64,000 nt of DNA from Marinobacter sp. SS13-12. GTDB taxonomy: Bacteria; Pseudomonadota; Gammaproteobacteria; Pseudomonadales; Oleiphilaceae. How positions within the stretch are numbered: the first letter of the stretch is position 1; each line of letters starts with the position of its first letter. Made by a program: the position numbers and the translations under genes. The DNA lies in assembly GCF_030227115.1 (NCBI RefSeq), contig NZ_JASSUA010000001.1, positions 2,170,001 through 2,234,000 on the forward strand, in the 5' to 3' direction. Shown here piece after piece: positions 1 to 8,044 of this stretch. The notes under the pieces were generated by a model. It saw only the letters and a list, made by a program, of their open reading frames with translations, was not told where the DNA came from and did not search any database.

Positions 1-31
1 GACTGTAAATATAGGGGCGCTTTGAGTTATA

Positions 32-1150
32 TCAACCCCTTGCCGTGAGCGTGCTGTTGAACTCAGGACATCCGGGTAAAAACTGCGCGCAATTTTTTAC
101 CCGCCATACCAATTCTTCGTAGCTGTCCGCCAGAACGGTCACGTGTCCAAGTTTCCGCCCCGGGCGCTCGCCTTTATTATAGAGGTGTACATGAGCGTAA
201 GGCAGTTCCAGGATTCGTTCAATATCGCCGTGCTCTGCAATGATATTGATCATGCAACTGACACCGCGCGGGGCGGTGCTGCCCAGCGGGTGACCGCTGA
301 CGGCGCGGATGTGATTCTCGAACTGGCTGGTCATAGCGCCTTCAATGGACCAGTGGCCGGAGTTATGGACCCGTGGCGCCATTTCATTGGCCACCAGTCC
401 ATCGGCCGTCTCGAACAGCTCCAGGGTCAGCACGCCCACATAGTTCAGTTCGTTCAGCAATGCCTTGATATAGCGCTCGGCGTCTTCCTGAACGTGCTTC
501 TCCAGCTTCGGCGCCGGCGCGATAGAGTAGCGCAGGATACCTTCGTGGTGGGCGTTTTCTGCCATGGGGTAAAAAGCCAGTTCGCCGTCTTCAGCGCGCA
601 CTGCGATGATGGAAACCTCGCGACGGAAGTCGACGAACTTTTCAACGATCAGACGCGGGTGGCCAATGGACTTCCATGCGGCGGCGGCTTCTTCCGGTGA
701 CCGGAGAACCGCCTGTCCCTTGCCGTCATAACCCTCGGTGTTGGATTTTGCGACAACCGGGCAGCCCAGTTCTTCAGCGGCAGCCTGCAGAGACTCTGCG
801 CTGTCAGCAATTTTCCATTGCGGTGTCGGGATGCCGAGCTCGCCGAACAGCGTCTTTTCTGCTTCCCGGTTTTGACAAACCTTCAGAGCCCGGGGGCATG
901 GGTGAACCGGTTTCTGTTTGGCAATCTGCTCTGCCACATCTACGGGAAGGTGTTCAAATTCGTAGGTAACCCGGTCTACCCGGGAGATGAAATCGTCCAG
1001 GTATTGGCCGTCCCGGTCGATAATTACCTCGCCCAGCCCGGCACTGGGGCTACCCGACATATCGTAGAAAACAAACGTCTTGGCCAGCGGGTAACCAGCC
1101 AGCGCCAACATACGCCCAAGCTGTCCAGCCCCTAGAACACCAATTCTCAT
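32..1150 (-). CDS. purK: N5-carboxyaminoimidazole ribonucleotide synthase PurK
   Basis: This 372-aa protein is the ATP-grasp enzyme that carboxylates aminoimidazole ribonucleotide with bicarbonate and ATP in de novo purine synthesis. The N-terminus (MRIGVLGAGQLGRMLALAG) is the glycine-rich start typical of PurK, and the ATP-grasp core is seen around VAKSNTEGYDGKGQ and the late ANEMAPRVHNSGHW segment. Length is normal. The ATG at 1150 is preceded by a GGGAG ribosome site. It lies downstream of purE on the same strand, so the two form the usual purE-purK order, but a 104-nt hairpin element (1199-1302) sits in the gap between them. Identity is secure. Confidence 0.97.
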   Translation of the reverse strand: MRIGVLGAGQLGRMLALAGYPLAKTFVFYDMSGSPSAGLGEVIIDRDGQYLDDFISRVDRVTYEFEHLPVDVAEQIAKQKPVHPCPRALKVCQNREAEKTLFGELGIPTPQWKIADSAESLQAAAEELGCPVVAKSNTEGYDGKGQAVLRSPEEAAAAWKSIGHPRLIVEKFVDFRREVSIIAVRAEDGELAFYPMAENAHHEGILRYSIAPAPKLEKHVQEDAERYIKALLNELNYVGVLTLELFETADGLVANEMAPRVHNSGHWSIEGAMTSQFENHIRAVSGHPLGSTAPRGVSCMINIIAEHGDIERILELPYAHVHLYNKGERPGRKLGHVTVLADSYEELVWRVKNCAQFLPGCPEFNSTLTARG

Positions 1151-1198
1151 TCGTAATCTCCCGCCATTTTAGGCATCTGAAAAGTTCGGTGTTGTGAA

Positions 1199-1302
1199 CG
1201 GGTCGGGGCAGGCTTTCCAAAACACGCTCAAGCACATCCCTGTGGCGCTTGAGCTCCGCCATCCATGGCTCCGCACAGTTTTGGAAAGCCTGCCCCGACC
1301 CG
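1199..1302. repeat. structured hairpin element, copy A
   Basis: A 25-nt arm (1199-1223) is perfectly complementary to 1278-1302, and between them lie two smaller hairpins, one with a TCCC loop and one with a TCCA loop. The inner end of the arm (GGCTTTCCAAAAC) and the core are shared with copies at 46507-46615 and 47821-47930, while the outer part of the arm is specific to this copy. It fills most of the gap between purE and purK. It reads in part as a short conserved ORF on the minus strand, which is probably not a gene. Confidence 0.9.
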
Positions 1303-1325
1303 CTCAGCCGACTATGGAGTTGTAT

Positions 1326-1817
1326 TCACTGATCGCTGGGATCAGGGTTGTCCAGGATTGTTTGTGTCTGGGTCGCTCTGAATTCATCGACCGCCTTGCG
1401 GACATCGTCCCTGAAAGTACCGATAATCTGCGCAGCCAGCAGGCCAGCATTGGTAGCACCGGCTTTGCCGATCGCTAGCGTGCCAACCGCAATGCCGCCG
1501 GGCATCTGTACAATAGACAGCAAGGAATCAAGACCGTTGAGCGCCTTGGACTGAACTGGAACACCGAGGACCGGTAGTGACGTCTGAGAAGCAACCATGC
1601 CCGGAAGATGGGCCGCACCGCCGGCGCCGGCGATGATGACCTTCAGGCCGCGGTCGGAAGCGGATTTGGCGTAATCAAACAGCAGGTCCGGTGTACGGTG
1701 GGCAGAGACAACCTTTGTCTCGTAAGGTACGCCCAGTTTGTCCAGCATCCCGGCGGCATGTTCCATGGTGGGCCAGTCTGACTTCGAGCCCATGATGAGT
1801 CCTACAAGCGGCTGCAT
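1326..1817 (-). CDS. purE: N5-carboxyaminoimidazole ribonucleotide mutase PurE
   Basis: Class I PurE moves the carboxyl group of N5-CAIR to carbon 4 to make CAIR. The 163-aa protein carries the substrate-binding GSKSDW motif (about residues 10-15) and the VSAHRTP motif (His40), then [11 protein letters not shown], all standard for the family. I start it at the ATG at 1817, which has AGGA 9 nt upstream; an upstream in-frame TTG at 1823 would add two residues but leaves poor spacing. A sigma-70-like promoter lies at 1851-1879. purK follows after a hairpin element. Confidence 0.97.
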   Translation of the reverse strand: MQPLVGLIMGSKSDWPTMEHAAGMLDKLGVPYETKVVSAHRTPDLLFDYAKSASDRGLKVIIAGAGGAAHLPGMVASQTSLPVLGVPVQSKALNGLDSLLSIVQMPGGIAVGTLAIGKAGATNAGLLAAQIIGTFRDDVRKAVDEFRATQTQTILDNPDPSDQ

Positions 1818-1850
1818 ATGCAACAGTCCTGATGTGTTAGAAAGCCGGCC

Positions 1851-1879
1851 ATTGTATGTAAGGCCCTGTGACCATGCAA
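1851..1879 (-). promoter_or_regulatory. probable sigma-70 promoter of purEK
   Basis: Read on the minus strand there is TTGCAT (1879-1874), a 17-nt spacer, then TACAAT (1856-1851), ending 33 nt before the purE ATG. An inverted repeat (TGCAAA, 10-nt spacer, TTTGCA) overlaps the -35 region and could be an operator, but it is not a clear PurR box. Confidence 0.55.
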
Positions 1880-1998
1880 ACGGATGATGTTTTGCACCTT
1901 CTTAAAAGGGCGCCGTTCGGGGCTCTCATTTTGCGTCGTTGCAAGGTACGGGTATTATCATGCCTTGTTACCCTTACCGTCCATATCCTGGAGCTGTT

Positions 1999-2961
1999 AT
2001 GGAACCGATCCGTCCGGATGATGATGAAGTACGTAGTGGCAACCCAGATACCAAAAAGGTAGCCAGGGAGAAAGCGCCTGAAGCGCCCAGACGAGACGCT
2101 GCCGGAGGCGGTGGTACCCAAAAGCCGGCGGGCAGGCCCGGCAAGACCTCCGGCGGCGGTGGCTCGGGCCGGGGTATGATGCTGGCCATTGGCCTGCTGA
2201 TTGTGGCCGGTGCTGCCGGTGCCGGATGGTATCAACAGGAACAGCGAATCCAGATGCTGGAAGGCCAGCTTGAAGAGGCCGACTACTGGGCGCGTCAAAG
2301 CAAACTGGCACTGGCGCGGTTTGAAGGCGACCTGTCTGAAACCGGTGAAAACCTGCAGGAAAAAGGTCAGTCCATTGAAGATCGGCTCGACACTCAGGGA
2401 GAGCGCCTGGATACCGCCGACAGCGAAATCCGCAAGCTCTGGGGTGTGGCCAATGACCGCAACCGGAAACGACTGGATGATCATGAGTCGCAGCTTGAGT
2501 CGCTTCGAGCTGAGGTCAACGATGGCAAGAGCGCCCGCGACACACTGGCTGCATCTGTTGAAGAGCTGGAAACCAGTCTTGTGTCCCGATTGGACGAGGT
2601 CGAGTCTGATCTTGAAAAACAGATCATTGCCGTGCGCGAAACCGGTCAGGAGAACGCCTCCAGGCTGACTGAGCTGGACGAATCCCTTGCAGGTGTGGAC
2701 AAACTGGTTGAACGCCAGTTGGTAAGGTTTGAGCGGGAGCAGAAACTCACCATTGATGGCCTGGAAAGCCGGATTGCCGCACTGGAGAGAGCAACGGACA
2801 ACCTGTCCAGCAGTGGCCAGTTGAATGCGGTCCGCAACGAGCTGGCAGAGCTGAAGCGTACTGTGGCCTCTATTGACTCTTCTCGGTCCCAGTTAACGTC
2901 CAGGCTGGTGCGGTTGTCCGACGAGGTAAATGACCTGCGTTCGCAGATCTCGGGGCGGTAA
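1999..2961 (+). CDS. single-pass membrane coiled-coil protein, unknown function
   Basis: I do not recognise a named family. The 320-aa product has a basic, Gly-rich disordered N-terminus (residues 1-59), one hydrophobic segment (about 60-78, MMLAIGLLIVAGAAGAGW), and then an almost continuous heptad-like charged region (about 82-315) rich in Glu, Leu, Asp and Arg, which should form a long coiled coil on the far side of the membrane. The ATG at 1999 with GGAG upstream is preferred; the frame is open further upstream but lacks a good ribosome site. It is divergent from purE. A cell-envelope or division scaffold is possible, but this is only inference. Confidence 0.75.
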   Translation: MEPIRPDDDEVRSGNPDTKKVAREKAPEAPRRDAAGGGGTQKPAGRPGKTSGGGGSGRGMMLAIGLLIVAGAAGAGWYQQEQRIQMLEGQLEEADYWARQSKLALARFEGDLSETGENLQEKGQSIEDRLDTQGERLDTADSEIRKLWGVANDRNRKRLDDHESQLESLRAEVNDGKSARDTLAASVEELETSLVSRLDEVESDLEKQIIAVRETGQENASRLTELDESLAGVDKLVERQLVRFEREQKLTIDGLESRIAALERATDNLSSSGQLNAVRNELAELKRTVASIDSSRSQLTSRLVRLSDEVNDLRSQISGR

Positions 2962-3078
2962 TACCCCTGATTGTGCTTTGTAACGGTTTGTATTCATCCC
3001 TTGCGGTAGCTCTCAGTTCCGCAAGAGCGCAGTTGTTATGATCGGGTCAACTCGCGAAAGGATGAAGAGTGAACAACA

Positions 3079-3957
3079 ATGAAAACCCGATTTCTTTTCC
3101 CCGGTCTTTCCCGTTTCCTGGCCGCAGTAATAGCGGCGTCGCTGCTGGTTGTTGGCTCCGGTTGCACGGTGTATCAGTCCATTGGCAAGAGCGTGGGCTC
3201 GTTTCTGCACCCGGTATCCGGGCATGATTTTGTCCATATCGCCAATGATCAGTGGGATCGCAGTAATGCGGTTCTTTACTTCTATCGCACCGATTCCCAG
3301 TGGGCTGCCGACGAAATAGAAGCCCCGAGCGTCTACATCGACGACAACCACTACTTCAATATACGCAACGACAGCTTTACCTGGCTCGAAGTTGCCCCAG
3401 GGGAGCGCCACATTGCCATCCGCCGGCCGCTGTTGGGATTGGAAGGCTTGAACTCCTTCAGTCTCAGCCTGATTGCGGACGCCACCCTGAAGGTAGAGCC
3501 GGGAAACATCTACTACCTGCGCTATAACGAGCTGGAGGGCCCGGAAAGCACTCACCCGGAGCTGGCTGAAGACCACCCTCTGACCGCTGGTGACTTGCAA
3601 CTGGTCACGCGGGACTACGCCATGCAGGCGGACGAAATTGTTTCCACCCGTTTTCTGAACAGTGATCTGCTGGCGCCAAACCATGCAGCGGTTTCGATCG
3701 TTGAAGTGAATGAGGACGGCGACTACGAACGTAACCTGGTGGTGTTGGAAGAGGAGCGTGAAGCGGAGATAGAACGCCTGAAAGCCGAAGGTAAATATGA
3801 AGAATCACCCTGGTACTGGCCGTTCGGCGGCGGACCTACTGTGCCGTTGGAAAGTGATCGCAAGTTGCGTGAGCTGGAACAGGATTACGCGGCACTCGAG
3901 CAGGAGCGCGAGCGCAGGGAAGAGGCGGAAGCCGGTGATGGCTGGTGGATATTCTGA
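3079..3957 (+). CDS. DUF2846-type putative lipoprotein
   Basis: The 292-aa protein begins with a positively charged and hydrophobic signal segment ending VVGSGC, so Cys29 is the probable lipidation site although Gly at -3 is not the ideal lipobox residue. The middle (AVLYFYRTD, then VYIDDNHYFNIRNDSFTW and VAPGERHIAI) matches the pattern of the DUF2846 family: a short beta domain with a YxYR-like start and a PG-H loop. The C-terminal 70 residues are highly charged with a Trp/Pro stretch and an Arg/Glu tail. AAGGATGA upstream can serve as ribosome site. The function of the family is unknown. Confidence 0.75.
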   Translation: MKTRFLFPGLSRFLAAVIAASLLVVGSGCTVYQSIGKSVGSFLHPVSGHDFVHIANDQWDRSNAVLYFYRTDSQWAADEIEAPSVYIDDNHYFNIRNDSFTWLEVAPGERHIAIRRPLLGLEGLNSFSLSLIADATLKVEPGNIYYLRYNELEGPESTHPELAEDHPLTAGDLQLVTRDYAMQADEIVSTRFLNSDLLAPNHAAVSIVEVNEDGDYERNLVVLEEEREAEIERLKAEGKYEESPWYWPFGGGPTVPLESDRKLRELEQDYAALEQERERREEAEAGDGWWIF

Positions 3958-4044
3958 CAATGAAATTTAGGCCGGCAGTGAATTGTTGTTTCTGTACCCG
4001 GTTACTAGACTGTTAGCAGTCAGGCAAAACAAGGTCGCTGAAAC

Positions 4045-4287
4045 ATGTCGCTGAAAGATTCGTTGCAGGAAAGATTCCGCCGGTTTTCTGAAGAGGCTCT
4101 TCCGGGAGCTCTTGGCGATGTTGGCGAAAAAATTGAGCATTTCAGGAAGCGGCTGGACCATCTGAACTGTTCGCTGGCGGAACGTGCATTGCCCGAAGAC
4201 CGCAAACCACGGGTCCGGGAGCTTTCGCTGAGTCGCAAAGCTGAACGGGCAGGACAGAAAGTCGTAAAACTCCGAGAAAAAATTTGA
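4045..4287 (+). CDS. small basic hypothetical protein
   Basis: This 80-aa, Arg/Lys/Glu-rich, predicted helical protein has no recognisable domain. The ATG at 4045 is preceded by AAGG at 4031-4034, which is a little distant. The stop codon overlaps the -35 box of the tRNA promoter that follows, which limits how the 3' end could vary. It is isolated between a lipoprotein gene and a tRNA cluster. It may be a lineage-specific gene, and expression is not proven by anything visible here. Confidence 0.5.
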   Translation: MSLKDSLQERFRRFSEEALPGALGDVGEKIEHFRKRLDHLNCSLAERALPEDRKPRVRELSLSRKAERAGQKVVKLREKI

Positions 4288-4311
4288 CACCGTCAGACAA
4301 ATGCTTAAAAT
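4284..4311 (+). promoter_or_regulatory. strong promoter of the Val-Asp-Val tRNA cluster
   Basis: TTGACA (4284-4289), a 16-nt spacer and TAAAAT (4306-4311) are followed by a GC-rich discriminator (GCGCGTC). That discriminator is typical of stringently controlled stable-RNA promoters. It lies 55 nt before the first tRNA. Confidence 0.8.
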
Positions 4312-4366
4312 GCGCGTCTCACTTGGTCGAGACAGCAACGCTGACTCACCAGTGTGCTGTGAAAGT

Positions 4367-4442
4367 GGGCGGTTAGCTCAGCTGGGAGAGCATCGCCCTT
4401 ACAAGGCGAGGGTCACTGGTTCGATCCCAGTACCGCCCACCA
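4367..4442 (+). tRNA. tRNA-Val (TAC)
   Basis: Full cloverleaf with acceptor arm GGGCGGT/ACCGCCC, D-arm AGCTCAGCTGGGAGAGC, anticodon TAC in CCTTACAAG, T-arm GGTTCGATCC and an encoded CCA end. It is nearly identical to the second Val tRNA at 4600, except for one compensated base pair in the acceptor stem. Confidence 0.97.
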
Positions 4443-4511
4443 CTTTTCAGCATCACCGGACTGCCCCGTCCGGTTTCAGGTCCCGAAAGCCGTCCAGGCA
4501 GGGATTGATGC

Positions 4512-4588
4512 GGAGCGGTAGTTCAGCTGGTTAGAATACCGGCCTGTCACGCCGGGGGTCGCGGGTTCGAGTCCCGTCCGCTCCGCCA
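4512..4588 (+). tRNA. tRNA-Asp (GTC)
   Basis: Acceptor arm GGAGCGG/CCGCTCC, D-arm with GTTCAGCTGGTTAGAAT, anticodon GTC in CCTGTCACG, T-arm GGGTTCGAGTCCC, discriminator G and encoded CCA. It sits between the two valine tRNAs and is probably processed from the same transcript. Confidence 0.97.
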
Positions 4589-4599
4589 TTTTTATTCCC

Positions 4600-4675
4600 G
4601 GGTGGTTAGCTCAGCTGGGAGAGCATCGCCCTTACAAGGCGAGGGTCACTGGTTCGATCCCAGTACCACCCACCA
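4600..4675 (+). tRNA. tRNA-Val (TAC), second copy
   Basis: Same body as the copy at 4367 with acceptor arm GGGTGGT/ACCACCC: a C-G pair has become T-A on both sides, so the stem is intact. Encoded CCA is followed directly by a run of six T residues. Confidence 0.97.
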
Positions 4676-4718
4676 TTTTTTCCCCTCGATGTTCTGGTTC
4701 AAGCCCGATGCTTTGGGT

Positions 4719-4806
4719 TGTCGGATTACGCCTGCGGCTAATCCGACCTACACGTATTATCGGCCTGGCACCCGTAGGTCGGATTAGCCGCAGGCGTAAT
4801 CCGACA
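4719..4806. repeat. REP-like inverted pair
   Basis: Two 33-nt arms, 4719-4751 and 4774-4806, are perfect reverse complements around a 22-nt loop. Each arm is itself a short palindromic hairpin with the GTAGGTCGGATTAG head seen in REP/BIME-type repeats of gammaproteobacteria. A second pair with a different inner tip is at 47957-48041. It lies between the tRNA cluster and the end of the fabG gene on the other strand, where it could stop or stabilise transcripts. Confidence 0.88.
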
Positions 4807-4826
4807 CCATGCTTCCGGCATCCTCC

Positions 4827-6233
4827 CTATTTACCAATCAACGACTGCCCACAAACCCGAACAACGTTCCCGTTCACGCCGTTGGACGCCGGGTTGCAAT
4901 ACCACGCGATGGCCTCCGCCACATCGACCGGCAAACCACCCTGGGACAGGCTGTTCATGCGCCGGCCGGCTTCGCGGATAGTTATGGGCATGGCGGCGGT
5001 CATCTGGGTTTCAATGAAACCCGGGGCTATGGCGTTGATGGTCACGCCGTTCTTCACCTGTTTCGCCAGGGCTTCCACATAGCCGATCACGCCAGACTTG
5101 GCGGTGGAGTAGTTGGTCTGGCCAAAATTGCCGGCGATGCCGCTGATGGAGGATATGCACACGATGCGGCCGTTTTCCCGCAGCAGTTCCTGGTGCCTCA
5201 GTTCTTCATCAATCAGTTCCTCCGCCGTCAGGTTCACCGCGATGGTCATGTCCCAGAAGTGCTCCGGCATATTGCCCAGGGTCTTGTCCCGGGTGATGCC
5301 AGCGTTGTGGATGACCAGGTCAATGCCGCCGAAGTGCTCTTTCACAAAATCCGCGATCTGCTTCGGCGCGTTATCATCGGTGATGTCACAGGCCAGAGCC
5401 TTGCCTTTGAGGGCATTCATGACTTTCTGCAGCTCTTCCATCGCCGGCGGAATGTCCAGGCCGATCACGGTTGCGCCGTCACGGGTCAGGGTTTGGGCAA
5501 TGGAGGCGCCTATGCCCCGCGACGCGCCGGTCACCAGTGCCACTTTCCCGGTCAGCGGAGCGACGGGGTTGGTGGCGGGCGCATCTGTGCTCTTGCCGAT
5601 ACGAGTCACCTGCCCGGACACATAGGCCGACCGGGGCGAGAGGAAAAAGCGCACACTGGACTCCAGCTGTTTTTCTGCTCCGGGTGCCATCCACAGCAGA
5701 TTGGCGGTGGAACCTTTCTTGCCCACTTCCTTGCCAACGCTGCGCACAAAGCCTTCCAGTGCCTGATGAGCGGCTGCTTTGGCCGGCTGGCGACAGGTAG
5801 CAGGGTCCTGGCCGATCACCAGCACACGGCCATTGCCTGCCAGCTTTCGGATGGTAGGGTGGAAGAAGTCGTAAGCGGCCCGCAGGTCGGTGGTGTCTTT
5901 CATACCTGTGGCATCAAACACCAGGGCTGAGAATTTGCGGTCAATGTCGGTATTGAGCGGCAGCGCCTCGGCCTTGTTGCCGCTTTTGGAAGAATCGTTC
6001 AGAGTATCTACAGCACTGGCATGGAAGAGTTTCGCAGGGCTGGCGCTCAGCAGGCTGCCAATTGCGGTAACAGCTTTGCTGCCGTTGGCCGCGCCGATAA
6101 GCACATCGCCTTCGATAAACGGCTGGTCTGCGCGCTTCCAGCGTTTCAGGTTTACAGGTGAGGGCAGTCCGAGGGACTGGGCAGCGGTTCTGCCTACCGG
6201 GGTGTTGACGAATTTGAGATAACGGTCAGACAT
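4827..6233 (-). CDS. fabG: high-molecular-weight FabG-type 3-oxoacyl reductase
   Basis: The 468-aa protein has two parts: an N-terminal domain of about 225 residues with a degenerate Rossmann-like fold, and a C-terminal short-chain dehydrogenase domain. The latter has the NADPH-binding TGASRGIG (235-242), HNAG (309-312), the catalytic Ser in SSISG (361-365) and YSTAK (Tyr375, Lys379). This layout is that of HMwFabG/FabG4, which reduces 3-oxoacyl-CoA or -ACP. AAGGA stands upstream of the ATG at 6233. It is divergent from a FadI-type thiolase (start 6400), as in other genomes where the pair handles beta-oxidation-like intermediates. Exact chain length and carrier cannot be read from sequence. 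Confidence 0.9.
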   Translation of the reverse strand: MSDRYLKFVNTPVGRTAAQSLGLPSPVNLKRWKRADQPFIEGDVLIGAANGSKAVTAIGSLLSASPAKLFHASAVDTLNDSSKSGNKAEALPLNTDIDRKFSALVFDATGMKDTTDLRAAYDFFHPTIRKLAGNGRVLVIGQDPATCRQPAKAAAHQALEGFVRSVGKEVGKKGSTANLLWMAPGAEKQLESSVRFFLSPRSAYVSGQVTRIGKSTDAPATNPVAPLTGKVALVTGASRGIGASIAQTLTRDGATVIGLDIPPAMEELQKVMNALKGKALACDITDDNAPKQIADFVKEHFGGIDLVIHNAGITRDKTLGNMPEHFWDMTIAVNLTAEELIDEELRHQELLRENGRIVCISSISGIAGNFGQTNYSTAKSGVIGYVEALAKQVKNGVTINAIAPGFIETQMTAAMPITIREAGRRMNSLSQGGLPVDVAEAIAWYCNPASNGVNGNVVRVCGQSLIGK

Positions 6234-6399
6234 GGCATTTTCCTTTTGCGAAACGAATATCAGCGTACAGATTAAAGAAATGGGCCGTTTTTGGATTGAC
6301 TCAATGCTCCTGCACTGTTGTCAGGGATGCCAATGAGCCAGGCCCCCTCGGCGCTAAACTGCAACGCAATGAATACACTCGTTCAAACAGGACATCATC

Positions 6400-7737
6400 A
6401 TGGCACAGGCACCGAAAAGCACCCAAAAGAAAACAACGGCACCAAAAAAGACGGCGGCGGCCAGGAGTGGCGTTCGCCGGGTCGCGGTTCTCGGCGGTAA
6501 CCGGGTACCCTTTGCCCGCTCCAATACGGCCTATAGCAAGGTAAGCAACCAGGAGTTGTTAACCGCTGCGCTGCGGGGGCTGGTTGACCGCTTTGGCCTG
6601 CAGGGCCAACGTATGGGGGAAGTTGTGGCCGGTGCAGTCATCAAGCATTCCAAAGATTTTAACCTCACCCGGGAGTCTGCCCTCAGCAGCGGCCTGGCAC
6701 CGGAAACACCCGCTTACGACATTCAGCAGGCCTGTGGTACCGGCCTGGAAGCGGCCATATTGGTCGCCAACAAGATTGCCCTGGGACAGATTGAGTGTGG
6801 TATCGCCGGCGGCACGGACACCACGTCCGATGCGCCCATTGGTGTCGGTGAGGGACTGCGGGAAATCCTGCTGGATCTGAACCGGGCCAGGACCACGGGC
6901 GAGCGCCTGAAGATTCTCAGCCGCTTCCGTCCGGGGCACCTGAAACCGGAGATCCCTCAGAACGGTGAGCCCAGAACCGGCCTGTCCATGGGTGGTCATT
7001 GCCAGATTACGGCCCATGAATGGGCCATTCCCCGTGACGAACAGGACAAGCTGGCCTATGAGAGCCATCAGAAACTGGCGGCTGCCTACGAACAGGGCTT
7101 TTTCAGGGACCTGATGACCCCGCTGGCCGGCCTGGAGAAAGATAACATCCTGCGCCCGGATACCACCCTGGAAAAGCTGGCCACCCTGAAGCCCGTATTT
7201 GATCGGGAGAACGGCACCATGACTGCCGCCAACAGCACTGCGCTGACCGATGGTGCGTCATGTGTACTGCTGGCCAGCGAAGAGTGGGCGAAAGCCAATA
7301 ACATGGAGATCAAGGCTTACCTGACCTTCTCCGAAGTGGCCGCCGTAGACTTTGTCGACAAGAAAGAAGGTCTGCTGATGGCGCCGGCCTACGCCGTACC
7401 GCGTATGCTGGAGAAAGCCGGGCTGACCCTGCAGGACTTCGACTTCTACGAAATCCACGAAGCCTTCGCGGCCCAGGTGCTTTCCACTCTCAAGGCGTGG
7501 GAAGATCCTGACTTCTGTAAGGACCGCCTGGGGCTGGATAAACCGCTGGGCAGCATTGACCGCAGCAAGCTGAACATCAAGGGCAGCAGTCTCGCTACCG
7601 GCCACCCTTTCGCCGCCACTGGTGGCCGGATTGTTGCCACCCTGGCAAAGCTGCTGGAAGAGAAGGGCAGCGGCCGTGGCCTGATCTCCATCTGTGCCGC
7701 CGGTGGTCAGGGCGTGACCGCGATACTGGAGCGGTAA
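6400..7737 (+). CDS. fadI: FadI-family acetyl-CoA acyltransferase (thiolase)
   Basis: The 445-aa thiolase cleaves or forms 3-ketoacyl-CoA. The nucleophile Cys112 is in QQACGTGLEA, His353 in EIHEAFA, the GHPFAATG loop has His402, and the second Cys432 is in ICAAGGQG. FadI-like landmarks include APIGVGEG, LSRFRPG and TAANSTALTDGA. The first 25 residues are an unusual Lys/Ala/Thr-rich basic extension that looks disordered. It is divergent from the HMwFabG gene with a 166-nt shared control region. FadI-like is the best fit; the preferred substrate is not determined. Confidence 0.92.
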   Translation: MAQAPKSTQKKTTAPKKTAAARSGVRRVAVLGGNRVPFARSNTAYSKVSNQELLTAALRGLVDRFGLQGQRMGEVVAGAVIKHSKDFNLTRESALSSGLAPETPAYDIQQACGTGLEAAILVANKIALGQIECGIAGGTDTTSDAPIGVGEGLREILLDLNRARTTGERLKILSRFRPGHLKPEIPQNGEPRTGLSMGGHCQITAHEWAIPRDEQDKLAYESHQKLAAAYEQGFFRDLMTPLAGLEKDNILRPDTTLEKLATLKPVFDRENGTMTAANSTALTDGASCVLLASEEWAKANNMEIKAYLTFSEVAAVDFVDKKEGLLMAPAYAVPRMLEKAGLTLQDFDFYEIHEAFAAQVLSTLKAWEDPDFCKDRLGLDKPLGSIDRSKLNIKGSSLATGHPFAATGGRIVATLAKLLEEKGSGRGLISICAAGGQGVTAILER

Positions 7738-7763
7738 GTCAACGGAAAATGTCGTTTATCCCT

Positions 7764-7792
7764 TTGACAGACAGGGTTTCTACCCGTACCAT
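7764..7792 (+). promoter_or_regulatory. promoter of initiator tRNA
   Basis: TTGACA (7764-7769), a 17-nt spacer and TACCAT (7787-7792), followed by a GC-rich discriminator, lie just before the tRNA start at 7807. Confidence 0.7.
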
Positions 7793-7806
7793 GCGCCCCT
7801 CGTTGA

Positions 7807-7883
<77 letters not shown>

Positions 7884-7895
7884 TATTAAAAGAAG

Positions 7896-7927
7896 GGCAG
7901 ATCAGTTTTTACTGGTCTGCCTTTTTT
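7896..7927 (+). terminator. rho-independent terminator of tRNA-fMet
   Basis: A hairpin with arms GGGCAGATCAG and CTGGTCTGCC is followed by six T residues (7922-7927). Confidence 0.9.
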
Positions 7928-8044
7928 CGTTGACGGGCTAACGGTCCGGCTCCAAACTGTGGTTGCATCCCCGGAGCCACAGCATACATCCGATTCTCAA
8001 TGCCAACCTCACCACCCTGAGCACAGCTTGGAGTACCCTCTCGA

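Noticed and set aside
1050..1262. Short minus-strand ORF beginning MAELKRHRDVLERVLES
   Set aside because: The same peptide is encoded by the hairpin element wherever it occurs (also at about 47.8 kb and, altered, in copy B). It is a by-product of the repeat, has no stable C-terminus between copies, and the stems vary in ways that ignore codons.
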